Positions 51,523-60,740 of a stretch of DNA of 64,000 bases are shown here, in pieces. The stretch spans positions 1 to 64,000 of the forward strand of contig JAXDOD010000102.1 in NCBI GenBank assembly GCA_034669045.1, given 5' to 3'. The notes under the pieces are model-generated. The model saw nothing but the letters and a program-made list of their open reading frames with translations, ran no database searches and was not told the DNA's origin. Origin of the DNA: VAZQ01 sp034669045. GTDB lineage: Bacteria; Pseudomonadota; Alphaproteobacteria; Rhizobiales; Xanthobacteraceae. The number at the start of each line of letters is the position of its first letter. Within the stretch, counting starts at the first letter, position 1. Made by a program: the position numbers and the translations under genes.

Positions 51523-52430
51523 AAGTCGCCGTTATCACGCCGACCATCGACCGCGCGGAGTTTCTGCCGGACGCGATTGCCAGCGTCCCGCACGACGACA
51601 GCGTTGAGATCGAGCATGTCATGATCCACGACGGGTCGGACGCCTTCGTATCGTCGGTGCAGGAACGCTTCCCGCACGTCCGCGTGCTGCGCGGCGAAGA
51701 TCGCGGCGCGGGCGCTGCCGTGACACGCGGACTGCAATCGGCGGCAGCGGATTTCTACATCGAGCTCAACAGTGACGACCGCTTGGTGCCGGGATGCTTC
51801 GCACGATTGGCCGAACGCGTCCGCGCGCGCCCCGACGTCCTGATCTGGACCGGGGGGACCCGTGTCTTCATGACCGGCAACGATGGCCGCGAGGTGGAGC
51901 TTCGGCGCCTGCAGTCCGCCAGCGACACGGCGCTCACGCTCCCCAATGTGCTCGACGATCTCCCACTCGTGCATGCGCGGTTTTTCCATCGCAGCGTATT
52001 CGACCGCATCGGCTATTTCAGTCCGCAGTTCGAGCAATGTTCAGACCGCGAGTTCATGATCCGCGCGGTCATGGCCGGCATCCCTGAAGCCCCGCTCGAC
52101 CACATGGTTTCGGAGTTCCGCGTCCACGAGGGATCGCAGACCACCCGCTCCACCCGCGGTCGCGTTCCGGCCTATATGGCCGAGCACTGCCGCGTCGCCG
52201 ACTCGTGGCTGGCGCGGCGTGACCTGCCGCCGGGACGGCGAAGGAGCTTCGCCAATTGGCGGGCGCGCGAACTCCTGCGCCTGCTCTGCTACCAGCTCAT
52301 GGCCGGGTCGCTTCCACAGGCCGCCAAGACCTTCGGCGTCGAGACCTTCAAGCACCCGACCTGGCCGTTGCGGGCACTCACCATCGTGGCAGCGATGAGG
52401 CGGCGGGCTCGCACGAGCGAACCGTCTTAA
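51516..52430 (+). CDS. Glycosyltransferase family 2
   Basis: The 304-residue protein begins KVAVITPTIDRAEFLPDAIASV. GADRGAGAAVTRG-like spacing (EDRGAGAAVTRGLQSA) and FYIELNSDDRLVPG supply the GT-A motifs, with SDD as the metal site. FEQCSDREFMIRAVMAGIP is the acceptor-side segment. It shares overall layout with the upstream GT2. The following 277 bases to the ABC permease gene hold no confident gene. Confidence 0.86.
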   Translation: MLKVAVITPTIDRAEFLPDAIASVPHDDSVEIEHVMIHDGSDAFVSSVQERFPHVRVLRGEDRGAGAAVTRGLQSAAADFYIELNSDDRLVPGCFARLAERVRARPDVLIWTGGTRVFMTGNDGREVELRRLQSASDTALTLPNVLDDLPLVHARFFHRSVFDRIGYFSPQFEQCSDREFMIRAVMAGIPEAPLDHMVSEFRVHEGSQTTRSTRGRVPAYMAEHCRVADSWLARRDLPPGRRRSFANWRARELLRLLCYQLMAGSLPQAAKTFGVETFKHPTWPLRALTIVAAMRRRARTSEPS

Positions 52431-52707
52431 ATTCTCCCGAAAAGCCCCGCAGGCGGTCCCAAGCCTCTCAAAAGCCATGGTGCGGAGAGGCCACCAGCCG
52501 GGTTCCCGCAGATCTGTCCGGGGTCCGAGCGTGAGCTTGTTTGCGCTGCAAAATCCTGATAGTTGTCCCGCCACGCGCGGCCGGGGTCGGCATCGGATTC
52601 ACGGCCATTCGACGGGCTTATCGCTGATCTTTCGTTGTTCGTGTCGGCCCCGGTCCCTTGAGCCTCGGCCTGCGCACTGACGCAAATTGGGAAAGGAAGA
52701 GCGGAGG

Positions 52708-53550
52708 GTGGACGCCGTTCTCAAACCGAATACGCAGGTCATATCGCCCGTCGCGATATCCCACGCATGGCGGGCCCGCCGGGACATCATTGACGGTCTC
52801 AAACTCTGGCCGGTATGGACCGCGCTGGCCTGGCACGACATCCGCATCCGTTACATCCGCACGATGCTCGGCCCGCTCTGGATCACGGTGTCCATGGGCG
52901 TCACCGTTCTGGCGCTGGGACTGGTCTTCAGCGGCGTTTTCAAGACGCGGCTTAGCGAATACCTGCCGTTCCTCACGGCCGGCCTGTTGATCTGGGGTTT
53001 CATCAGCAGCGTCCTGACTGAATCGGCGACCACGTTTTCCAACGCCGTGACGGTCATCCTGTCGATCTCAGCGCCCTATTCGATGCACATCTACCGTGCG
53101 GTGCTGCGGCAGCTCATCATCTTCGGCCACAACGTGCTCGTGTTCGCAGCCGTCGTGCTGTTCGTCGGCGTACCGGTGACGTCGGCAACGCTGCTGTTCA
53201 TTCCCGGAATGCTGCTGATCACCATTGTCATGACCTGGATCAATCTTCTGGTCGCAATGGTCGGCTGCCGCTTCCGCGATCTCCAGCCGATCATCGCTTC
53301 GGTCCTCCAGCTCGTGTTCTTCTTGACCCCGTTGATCTGGGACCGGGGCGTTCTGCCGGCTGGCGCGAGCCATGCGTGGATCGACGCCAACCCGTTCTAT
53401 CATCTGATCGAGATTGCGCGCGCACCTCTCCTGGGCAAGGTGCCAGGACAGCTAACGATTATCTATGTCATCGCTCTTGCGGTGGTCGGCTGGGGCCTGA
53501 CCTACCTCGTGTTCATCCGATTCCGCCGGCGTATTCCTTACTGGCTGTAA
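52708..53550 (+). CDS. wzm: ABC-2 type polysaccharide export permease
   Basis: The 280 residues have the ABC2-membrane layout with six spans. WHDIRIRYIRTMLGPLWITVSMGVTVLALGLVFS near the N-terminus is the conserved amphipathic-plus-first-span region of Wzm/KpsM/RfbA. LQLVFFLTPLIWDRGVLP and NPFYHLIEIARAPLLG are further signatures. GTG 52708 with AGGAAGA upstream is preferred to TTG 52687. With the ATPase gene 5 bases downstream it forms the exporter that moves the undecaprenyl-linked polymer across the inner membrane. Confidence 0.94.
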   Translation: MDAVLKPNTQVISPVAISHAWRARRDIIDGLKLWPVWTALAWHDIRIRYIRTMLGPLWITVSMGVTVLALGLVFSGVFKTRLSEYLPFLTAGLLIWGFISSVLTESATTFSNAVTVILSISAPYSMHIYRAVLRQLIIFGHNVLVFAAVVLFVGVPVTSATLLFIPGMLLITIVMTWINLLVAMVGCRFRDLQPIIASVLQLVFFLTPLIWDRGVLPAGASHAWIDANPFYHLIEIARAPLLGKVPGQLTIIYVIALAVVGWGLTYLVFIRFRRRIPYWL

Positions 53551-53555
53551 CAGAC

Positions 53556-54362
53556 ATGTCATACATCCACCTGGACAGGGTTTCCGTCGAAATTCCGATC
53601 TACAGCGGCCTGGACCGGTCGCTGAAGCTGAGCCTGTTCCGGTCGGCGGCGGATACGGGCCTGCTCCGGTCGGCCGGCGGCACCATTGGCCGCGACCGGC
53701 GCGATCGCATCGTCATCCGCGCACTCGATGAGATCACGCTGCAGATTTCCGACGGCGACCGGATCGCGCTGATCGGCCGCAACGGCGCGGGCAAGACCAC
53801 GCTGCTGCGGGTGCTTGCCGATGTCATGGAGCCGGTGAGCGGCACGATCAAGATTTCCGGGCGCGTCTCGACTCTTTTCAACGTATCCGGTCTGATGGAC
53901 CCCGAGCTGCCGGGCTACGACAACGTATTCTTCGCGGGCGGGCTCATCGGCATATCGCGCAGCCGGCTGAAGAAGCTGATGCCGGACATCGAGGCATTTG
54001 CGGAGCTCGGCGACTATCTTCGGATGCCGGTGCGAACCTATTCCGCGGGCATGATGATCCGGCTTGGCTTCGCGATCGCCACCTGCATCGATCCGGATAT
54101 CCTGCTGATGGACGAGGTCATCGGCGCCGGCGACACGCATTTCGTCGACAAGGCCATCCGGCGCGCGCAGGAACTTTACAAGCAATCCAACATTCTGATC
54201 GCTGCATCGCATTCCCCCACATTGCTCCAGGGGCTGTGCAACAAGGCGATCCTGCTGGAGGGTGGCAAAGTCGTCAGCATGGGGTCGTTCGAGTCCGTCA
54301 CGAAATTCTATGAGGACAATCCCTGGTCGGCAGGGACCGCGCCCCAGCAAGCCGCCGAGTAG
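53556..54362 (+). CDS. wzt: ABC polysaccharide export ATP-binding protein (short Wzt form)
   Basis: The 268 residues include Walker A GRNGAGKTTLLRVLADV, signature YSAGMMIRLGFAIAT (the SAGM form used by Wzt/KpsT) and Walker B ILLMDEVIGAGD. The protein ends soon after the nucleotide-binding domain. Wzt proteins that recognise a capped O-antigen have an extra C-terminal sugar-binding domain of about 150 residues; it is missing here. So export may not need a specific non-reducing end cap, as in the short-Wzt systems with chain length set by coupled synthesis and export. Confidence 0.95.
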   Translation: MSYIHLDRVSVEIPIYSGLDRSLKLSLFRSAADTGLLRSAGGTIGRDRRDRIVIRALDEITLQISDGDRIALIGRNGAGKTTLLRVLADVMEPVSGTIKISGRVSTLFNVSGLMDPELPGYDNVFFAGGLIGISRSRLKKLMPDIEAFAELGDYLRMPVRTYSAGMMIRLGFAIATCIDPDILLMDEVIGAGDTHFVDKAIRRAQELYKQSNILIAASHSPTLLQGLCNKAILLEGGKVVSMGSFESVTKFYEDNPWSAGTAPQQAAE

Positions 54363-54496
54363 CCGCTCTGCTCGAGCCACAATCGACTGATCTACCCCTC
54401 GAGTTTTTTGTAGAGCTGGCCCAGCTCGGCGGCCTTGAGCAACCGGCCGACATGCCGCAGCGTCTCAATAAGGCCCCGTCAGGATCAGCCGCGCGC

Positions 54497-55426
54497 ATGA
54501 CTTCGATACAACAATTCACCGTCGACGATTTCCTGTCCGCGCTGGACATGCCGCCCGGTTCCGCCGCTCTGATCGCTCCGCAAGTGGCAAAGTACGATCT
54601 GAGCTATCGGCGCCTGGGCGTGGAGGAGCGCGCCGCGCTCGTTCGCGAGGTTCTTGCCCGCCTCGACTCCTTCAGCAAGGTCGGCGCTCACCGATACCAG
54701 ATCTGGGATCAATCATGGTCCGAGCTGGCGGGGCGCTTCGCGGCGAGCGGTGGCGCGCTCTCGTCGCTGGAGCCTTCATTCATCGGCGCATCGCCGGTCG
54801 TTCGCCTCGGCGACGACTACGCGCGGCCGGCCGATCCGCGGTTCGAGCTCTACTGGTTCCGTATCCTTCGGCTTTGGCTGTTCAAGACCTACCTGGCTGA
54901 GTTCGACCGCGTGCTCGAATTCGGGTGCGGCAGCGGCTACAACCTGGCCGCCCTGGCGGAGCTCTACCCGGAGAAGGAGTTGGTCGGCCTCGACTGGTCC
55001 GAAGCCGCGGTCGCGCTGGTCGGCCGCATCGGCGCAACCCAAGACCGCCGGCTGATCGGGCGGCAATTCGATTTCTTCGATCCCGATCCATCTCTGGCGC
55101 TCGGGAAGACGTCCGCGGTCATGACCTTCGCGGCCCTCGAACAGACCGGCACCAGGTTCACGCGGTTCCTCGACTGGCTGCTGGAACGAAAGCCCGGCCT
55201 CGTCATCAATATGGAGCCGGCGCTCGAGCTCTACGACGCCGACCGCCCGTTCGACCAACTCGCGGTCCGCTATCACACCGGCCGGGACTATCTCAGCGGC
55301 TATTTTCCCGGCATCCGGGAGCTTGCAAACGAAGGCAAGGCCCAGATACTAAAGCTGTTGAGGCCCCGGTTTGGAAGCCTCTATCACGAAGGCTATTCGC
55401 TTCTCATCTGGCGGCCGGTCGATTGA
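54497..55426 (+). CDS. SAM-dependent methyltransferase-like protein
   Basis: The 309 residues (from ATG 54497; ATG 54452 is in frame) have VLEFGCGSGYNLAALAEL as motif I and ELVGLDWSEAAVAL as motif II. The N-terminal 100 residues are a helical cap (DFLSALDMPPG). AVMTFAALEQTGTRFTRFLDWLL is the late motif region. It sits directly after the exporter genes. In some ABC-dependent systems a methyltransferase caps the chain to stop growth, but the Wzt here lacks the cap-binding domain, so this may instead methylate an internal residue or a sugar nucleotide. Confidence 0.8.
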   Translation: MTSIQQFTVDDFLSALDMPPGSAALIAPQVAKYDLSYRRLGVEERAALVREVLARLDSFSKVGAHRYQIWDQSWSELAGRFAASGGALSSLEPSFIGASPVVRLGDDYARPADPRFELYWFRILRLWLFKTYLAEFDRVLEFGCGSGYNLAALAELYPEKELVGLDWSEAAVALVGRIGATQDRRLIGRQFDFFDPDPSLALGKTSAVMTFAALEQTGTRFTRFLDWLLERKPGLVINMEPALELYDADRPFDQLAVRYHTGRDYLSGYFPGIRELANEGKAQILKLLRPRFGSLYHEGYSLLIWRPVD

Positions 55427-55491
55427 ATGCCGGACCGACCCCGGCCGGCCTCGAAGGTTCATCGACATCGCAACGGCATGACGGGTATTCA

Positions 55492-56439
55492 ATGGCGCGC
55501 GTTCTGGTCACTGGCGGAGCCGGCTTCATCGGATCGCACCTGTGCGACCGGCTGGTGCGCGACGGCCATGATGTCCTGTGCGTCGACAACTATTTCAGCG
55601 GCCACCGCCAGAATGTCTTCCACTTGAGTGGAAACAAGCATTTCGAGCTGCTCCGCCATGACGTGACCTTCCCGCTCTACGTGGAGGTCGACGATATCTA
55701 TAATCTCGCCTGCCCGGCCTCGCCGATCTACTACCAGTTCGACCCCGTCCAGACCACCAAGACGAGCGTGCACGGGGCAATCAACATGCTGGGGCTGGCA
55801 AAGCGCACGCGCGCGAAGATCTTCCAGGCCTCGACCAGCGAAGTCTACGGCGATCCGACGGTGCACCCGCAGACCGAAGACTACAAAGGCAACGTCAGCA
55901 CGACCGGGCCGCGCGCCTGTTACGACGAAGGCAAGCGCTGCGCGGAAACGCTGTTTTTCGACTACAATCGCCAGCACAGGCTGCGCATCAAGGTGGCGCG
56001 GATCTTCAACACGTATGGCCCCCGGATGCATCCGAACGACGGCCGGGTGGTATCGAACTTCATCGTACAGGCGCTCCGGAACGAACCCATCACCATCTAT
56101 GGCGACGGCCGGCAAACCCGAGCGTTCTGCTATGTCGACGACCTGATTGAAGCCTTCCAGCGCTTGATGGCCACGGCCGACGAATTCACCGGACCGGTCA
56201 ACCTGGGCAACCCGGTCGAATTCACCATCGCGGAGCTTGCGGAACTGGTGCGCGACATCACCAATACCCGGTCGACGTTCGTCACCAAGCCGTTGCCGGC
56301 CGACGATCCCAAGCAACGGTGTCCGGATATTGCGCTCGCGAGGAAAGTCCTGAATTGGCAACCTTTGGTGCCGTTGCGGGTCGGATTGGAACGAACAGTG
56401 GCCTATTTCTCCGAACTCCTGGCAGGCGGCAAGCTGTGA
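55492..56439 (+). CDS. UDP-glucuronate decarboxylase-type SDR (UDP-xylose synthase-like)
   Basis: The 315 residues carry the UXS hallmark series: VLVTGGAGFIGSHLCDRLV, YNLACPASPIYYQFDPVQTTKTSV, GPRACYDEGKRCAETL (Tyr and Lys), and RIFNTYGPRMHPNDGRVVSNFIVQAL. UXS oxidises UDP-glucuronate at C4 and decarboxylates it to UDP-xylose. Sequence fit to the family is strong. No ordinary UDP-glucose dehydrogenase was found in this window (the one at 16311 lacks its Cys), so UDP-GlcA would have to come from elsewhere, or the substrate is different. Confidence 0.88.
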   Translation: MARVLVTGGAGFIGSHLCDRLVRDGHDVLCVDNYFSGHRQNVFHLSGNKHFELLRHDVTFPLYVEVDDIYNLACPASPIYYQFDPVQTTKTSVHGAINMLGLAKRTRAKIFQASTSEVYGDPTVHPQTEDYKGNVSTTGPRACYDEGKRCAETLFFDYNRQHRLRIKVARIFNTYGPRMHPNDGRVVSNFIVQALRNEPITIYGDGRQTRAFCYVDDLIEAFQRLMATADEFTGPVNLGNPVEFTIAELAELVRDITNTRSTFVTKPLPADDPKQRCPDIALARKVLNWQPLVPLRVGLERTVAYFSELLAGGKL

Positions 56440-56564
56440 ATCCGACCCGGGATCGCCTAAGACATTCGCCCGCGGCGGCACTTGAAATGGCGCAGGTCGC
56501 GCGCGCCAGCAGCCGGCGGCGGCCCCGGCCCGGTGCCGCGATCTAGTGTAGGAAGGGCGGATTC

Positions 56565-57650
56565 ATGATCATCACTCAGACGCCGTTCCGCATTTCCTTT
56601 TTTGGCGGCGGCACCGATTTTCCCGCCTGGTATCGAACGAATGGTGGCGCAGTGCTCTCGACCACCATCGACAAATATTGCTATCTCACGTGCCGGCATT
56701 TCCCGCCGTTCTTCCCCAATGCATTCCGGATCGTCTGGTCGCACATCGAGCCGGTCTCCTCGATCAGTGAAATCCTGCATCCCGCCGTGCGCGAAGGCCT
56801 GCGGATGATGGGCTTCACCGATCGCGAGGGCCTCGAGATTCACCATCAGGGCGACCTGCCGGCGCGGGCGGGGATGGGATCGAGCGCCGCCTTTGCCAAT
56901 GGCCTCATCCTCAGCCTGCATGGCCTCAAGGGCGAGCAGGTTGACAGGGAAACGCTCTACCGCGAGGCGATCGAGCTCGAACAGAGCTGGCTCAAGGACG
57001 ACGTCGGCTCGCAGGACCAGGTCGCGACCGCTTGCGGCGGGCTCAACACCATCTCGTTCGGCCCAGGCGATGCCATCAAGGTTGCGCCGCTCCGCTTGCC
57101 GGAACGGCGCATCGAGATGCTGGAGCAGCAGCTCATGCTGTTCTACACGGGAACGAGCCGCCTTGGCCCCGACATCGCCAAGAAGACGCTTTCGCATCTC
57201 TCCGAACACGCCGACGACCTCCGCCATATGCGCAAGATGGTCGACCGGGGCATCGACATTCTCACCGGCGACGGCAACCTGAGCGCCTTCGGCGGCCTGC
57301 TCGACGAGGCCTGGCGCTACAAGCGGCGCCTCAGCAGCAGCATCAGCAACAGCCGCATCGACGACATCTATGCCCGCGCCATGGCGCACGGCGCGCTCGG
57401 CGGCAAGCTCCTGGGCGCGGGCGGAACGGGCTTCATGCTGTTCTACGTCCCGCTCGAAAGGCAGAAAGCCATTCGCGATGCCTTGCCGTCGTGCCTCCAC
57501 GTCCCGTTCAAGCTCGACGACAAAGGCGCGTCGATCATCGCCAACAACAGCAACACCATGGCGCGCACGGAAATGCCGGCGTTGTCCAGTTCGCCAAGCG
57601 ACGATGGCATGCCCCTGAATGCCCTACCCTCCTTGACCAAGATCGGCTGA
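56565..57650 (+). CDS. hddA: GHMP kinase, D-glycero-alpha-D-manno-heptose 7-phosphate kinase type
   Basis: The 361 residues begin ITQTPFRISFFGGGTDFPAWY, the HddA/FKP-type opening. The GHMP ATP loop is PARAGMGSSAAFANGLIL, and KLLGAGGTGFMLFY is motif 3. HddA phosphorylates heptose-7-P at C1 to give the alpha-1,7-bisphosphate on the way to GDP-D-glycero-alpha-D-manno-heptose. A strong AGGAAGGGCGG ribosome site precedes the ATG. The partners gmhA and hddC-gmhB lie on the opposite strand at 60740-62591, so the pathway is complete in this window. Confidence 0.93.
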   Translation: MIITQTPFRISFFGGGTDFPAWYRTNGGAVLSTTIDKYCYLTCRHFPPFFPNAFRIVWSHIEPVSSISEILHPAVREGLRMMGFTDREGLEIHHQGDLPARAGMGSSAAFANGLILSLHGLKGEQVDRETLYREAIELEQSWLKDDVGSQDQVATACGGLNTISFGPGDAIKVAPLRLPERRIEMLEQQLMLFYTGTSRLGPDIAKKTLSHLSEHADDLRHMRKMVDRGIDILTGDGNLSAFGGLLDEAWRYKRRLSSSISNSRIDDIYARAMAHGALGGKLLGAGGTGFMLFYVPLERQKAIRDALPSCLHVPFKLDDKGASIIANNSNTMARTEMPALSSSPSDDGMPLNALPSLTKIG

Positions 57651-57688
57651 GCGCGCGCAACGGCGCCTTCCCGCCAGCGAGGATTCCG

Positions 57689-58198
57689 ATGAAAGTGTCG
57701 AAGGCCAAGCTCGACGGTGTCCTGGTCATCGAACCGCCGACGCAGTTCGAGGACTACCGCGGCGAATATGTGGAGATCTACAACGATGCGCTCTACAGAG
57801 CCGCGGGCGTGTCCTTCGACTTCGTGCAGGACGACATTTCGGTGTCCTCGCAGCACGTGCTTCGCGGCATCCACGGCGACGCGCGAACCGCCAAGCTGGT
57901 GTCGTGCCTCCATGGAAAGTTCTATCTGGTCGTCGTGAACTGGGACGAGAGGTCGCCGCAGTATCGTCAGTGGGAGGCGTTCACGCTGTCCGACAAGAAC
58001 CGTCTTCAGGTTCTGGTGCCGCCCAAGTTCGGCAATGGACATCTCGTTCTCTCGGAGATGGCGATCTTTCACTACAAACAAAGCACGCAATACGACCGCG
58101 CCAGCCAGTTCACGCTGGCCTGGAACGACCCGGCGCTCGGTATCTGGTGGCCACACAAGAATCCGATCGTCTCGCAAAGAGATGAGGGCGTACGGTAG
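57689..58198 (+). CDS. RmlC-like cupin, sugar-nucleotide 3,5-epimerase type
   Basis: The 169-residue cupin has VLRGIHGDARTAKLVSCLHGKFYLVVVNWDERSPQY, which aligns with the RmlC catalytic-His strand (RGLH) and following strands. YDRASQFTLAWNDPALGIWWP is also RmlC-like. It is shorter than rmlC at 41654 and only distantly similar. Its place 38 bases after hddA resembles loci where GDP-6-deoxy-heptoses are made by a dehydratase, a cupin C3/C5 epimerase and a reductase (DdahB/MlghB type). So it may epimerise a GDP-4-keto-6-deoxy-heptose; the dehydratase would then be gmd at 536 or an SDR. It converges on the next gene with 4 bases between. Confidence 0.8.
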   Translation: MKVSKAKLDGVLVIEPPTQFEDYRGEYVEIYNDALYRAAGVSFDFVQDDISVSSQHVLRGIHGDARTAKLVSCLHGKFYLVVVNWDERSPQYRQWEAFTLSDKNRLQVLVPPKFGNGHLVLSEMAIFHYKQSTQYDRASQFTLAWNDPALGIWWPHKNPIVSQRDEGVR

Positions 58199-58202
58199 CC
58201 GA

Positions 58203-60740
58203 TTATGCGTGCGGGGACGTCACGCGGCGCACGACCGCCCGGATGGTGCGGGACAGGCCGAGCGTGCGGAAATGCGCATGGACCTGCGCAAACGGCCGCG
58301 CCAGTCGGCGCAGAGGGCGGGTCATTTTTCGTCTGATCGATGCCAGCGCACCCAATTCGGTTGCGGCATGGACCAGCGTCTCGAATTGCGACGCCGCTAC
58401 TCGTTCGCTCGGACGCGAGCGCAAGAGTTCCAGGCGCCGGCGCAATTCCTCGGGATACAGATGCTCGAACCGCGCAACGGCAAGAAACCCATCGATGGCA
58501 TCGTCATACCAGGTCGGCGAGCCGGACGTCGTGACGCTTCCCAGCCGATACCACATCGTAAGCAGGTCCCTGATCGCGTCCTGCCGATCCGCCCGATCGA
58601 GCGCAGGAACGACCTGATAGAGCTCCGAGAGCAGAATCGTCGGATACCTTTCGGCACATTCGCTGAAGGCGCCCACGATCTCGTCGCCGAGTTGCCGATC
58701 CCAGCCCGGCGCCCGGGCCAGCCGGCACAGCAATCGCAATCGCGTCCGCATCAGCGGCACGTTGTCGGGAAAGATCGCAAGCGACTTCCGATAGCGCTCA
58801 AGAGCCATGCCCGGAGCATCGCGACGTTCCGCCAAAAGGCCGAGATAGCCGTGCGCTGCGGCGAGGAGCGCTTGTGCAGGCCGCCGCGATCGATCGATGC
58901 CGTCTCCACCGACGCCCGAATTCCTCGTCACCTCGCCGGACAAAACGAGCTGGTTGTACTCATAATAGGGAAAGACCTGATCGCGCTGGTGGAGAGTCAT
59001 CGGGAGTGCCACGTCGGAATCCGTCGGCGACAGGAAGAGCCCGTCGAATTCGTCGATCAGATCCTGGAACCGCCCGTCCGCGTCGGGATTGGGTTTGGTG
59101 CTCTCGAAAATGCGCCAATGCGCGGCATTGAAGCGAAGCAGCAGCGATTTCGGAAACCGGGTCAGGCCTTGGTTAAGGAGCGCATAGGCGCGCTGGCGCC
59201 GCGTGCGCGCTCGCCTGTCCCGGTAGAGCAGCGCCAGATGCATGTTGATGGCGGCAGCATTGTTGTAATCGCGGTCATCCCATGACGGAGCCGGCAGGAG
59301 CCCGCTTTCGTATCGCTCGACTTTTTCGCGCACGTGCTCGCGTTCGAACATGACCCTGTCGATCGGCGGCGTGATCCATACCGAGCGCGGACGGACCTGA
59401 ACGGCCTCGCGCGGGCCTGTGCTCGTCCGCGGTGCCCGCCAGACCAGGGCGGAAAACGCAGCCACCTTCAGAAGACGCTCCATGTTCTTTTCGCGCGAGA
59501 CCTGCCGCGCCGAGAAGACGCGTTTCGTATGCTCGTGGATCGTCGCCGGGTGGTACGGCGAACCCGGTCCGGCCGCATGGTGCTTCTCGATGTGCGAGGC
59601 GATATCCGCCGCAATCTCGGTCTCGCGGAACGGAAAGCAGCCCGCCCCGATATTGGCGTAGCCGGACCCCTCGGGATAGAGCACGCAACAGGAGTGCGCG
59701 AGCGCGTCGAGCCACCGCGGTGAAGGCTGGCCGCTGTAACGATTGACAATGGGCACGAAACGAGCCCGCGCCAGCAGATCGAAATACCGCGCCTCCGGAA
59801 TGTGTCCATCGACGATATGAATGCGATAGCGGGGTGACAGCCCGGCAAGCTGATAGAGAAAACGAGGCTTTTCCGAATGGAGGACATTGAGGGCGGCCCC
59901 GGTGAACAGGACGTCGATGTCTTTGTCGAGCCGCAGTGTCGGCTCGGGGAACGGCATGCACATCGGTTCGGTCAACAGGCTGGACAGGCATGGAGCGCCG
60001 AGGGCGTGCTGCAGCTCGAAATGCTCCTGCGAGGTGCACGTCAGGCGCACGTCATGGGCCGCGAGATTGTCCGCCGCGCGGGACAAGAACACGTCGGTGT
60101 CGTGACACCACAGCACCCGCGGCACGGTCACCCGCTCGAAATTCTTCGGCAGCATCCACTGCGGCGTCTGTGAGAAAATGAAATCGGGCCGCTCCTGCGC
60201 CACGAGACCATCGAGGAATGCGTCAAAAGGATCGTTCAGGTCGTTCGGCCAGGCATTCCGGTCGAACTGAGTCGCGTAATGGCTGACCTTGAACTGCCCA
60301 TAGCGATGGACCGGCTGGCGGACACTCTGGTCGCCTTTGGTAAAGATCGGCAGGACCGCGGCCGGGGTAATGACCCGGATTTCCCCCGCCACGATCAGCC
60401 GGCGCAGACGCACGGCCATCTCGGCTTCCGGCGAATTCGGCGGAATGCTTGCGAGCGCCGAAAGAGCATCGGCCGTGCGCTCGGCCAGCCACAGCGCGAA
60501 CGCCTTGATCAGCGCCCCTCGCGCGGACAGCACGGGGAAGCCTTCCAGCCGCTCCAGGCCTTGGGTCACCAGCCCTGCCATCACGACCGCGCAGGCCCGC
60601 AGTTCGCTGTCCTGCGGGGCGGTCTCCGAAACCAGCATGAAATCGCCGGCGGCCCAGGCGTGCTCAGGCGTCGGATAGGTCGACCGTATTTCCGCAAAGG
60701 AAAACCTGGACCGAAATCGGGGAGCGATCCGGATCGACAT
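58203..60740 (-). CDS. Large glycosyltransferase-like protein with helical-repeat C-terminus
   Basis: The 845 residues start at ATG 60740 (MSIRIAPRFRSRF), overlapping the stop of the upstream gene (TGATG). Residues about 120-440 are a GT1/GT4-like region: FIFSQTPQWMLPKNFERV, VLWCHDTDVFLSRAADNLAAHDV, and NRYSGQPSPRWLDALAHSCCVLYPEG (nucleotide-binding helix region) then IGAGCFPFRE. Residues about 540-740 look like TPR-type helices (ALLNQGLTRFPKSLLLRFNAAHWRI; ALERYRKSLAIFPDNVPL). The frame continues upstream to 60962, but that reads through the neighbour's end and is not used. The donor is likely GDP-heptose given the operon; that is inference. Confidence 0.78.
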   Translation of the reverse strand: MSIRIAPRFRSRFSFAEIRSTYPTPEHAWAAGDFMLVSETAPQDSELRACAVVMAGLVTQGLERLEGFPVLSARGALIKAFALWLAERTADALSALASIPPNSPEAEMAVRLRRLIVAGEIRVITPAAVLPIFTKGDQSVRQPVHRYGQFKVSHYATQFDRNAWPNDLNDPFDAFLDGLVAQERPDFIFSQTPQWMLPKNFERVTVPRVLWCHDTDVFLSRAADNLAAHDVRLTCTSQEHFELQHALGAPCLSSLLTEPMCMPFPEPTLRLDKDIDVLFTGAALNVLHSEKPRFLYQLAGLSPRYRIHIVDGHIPEARYFDLLARARFVPIVNRYSGQPSPRWLDALAHSCCVLYPEGSGYANIGAGCFPFRETEIAADIASHIEKHHAAGPGSPYHPATIHEHTKRVFSARQVSREKNMERLLKVAAFSALVWRAPRTSTGPREAVQVRPRSVWITPPIDRVMFEREHVREKVERYESGLLPAPSWDDRDYNNAAAINMHLALLYRDRRARTRRQRAYALLNQGLTRFPKSLLLRFNAAHWRIFESTKPNPDADGRFQDLIDEFDGLFLSPTDSDVALPMTLHQRDQVFPYYEYNQLVLSGEVTRNSGVGGDGIDRSRRPAQALLAAAHGYLGLLAERRDAPGMALERYRKSLAIFPDNVPLMRTRLRLLCRLARAPGWDRQLGDEIVGAFSECAERYPTILLSELYQVVPALDRADRQDAIRDLLTMWYRLGSVTTSGSPTWYDDAIDGFLAVARFEHLYPEELRRRLELLRSRPSERVAASQFETLVHAATELGALASIRRKMTRPLRRLARPFAQVHAHFRTLGLSRTIRAVVRRVTSPHA

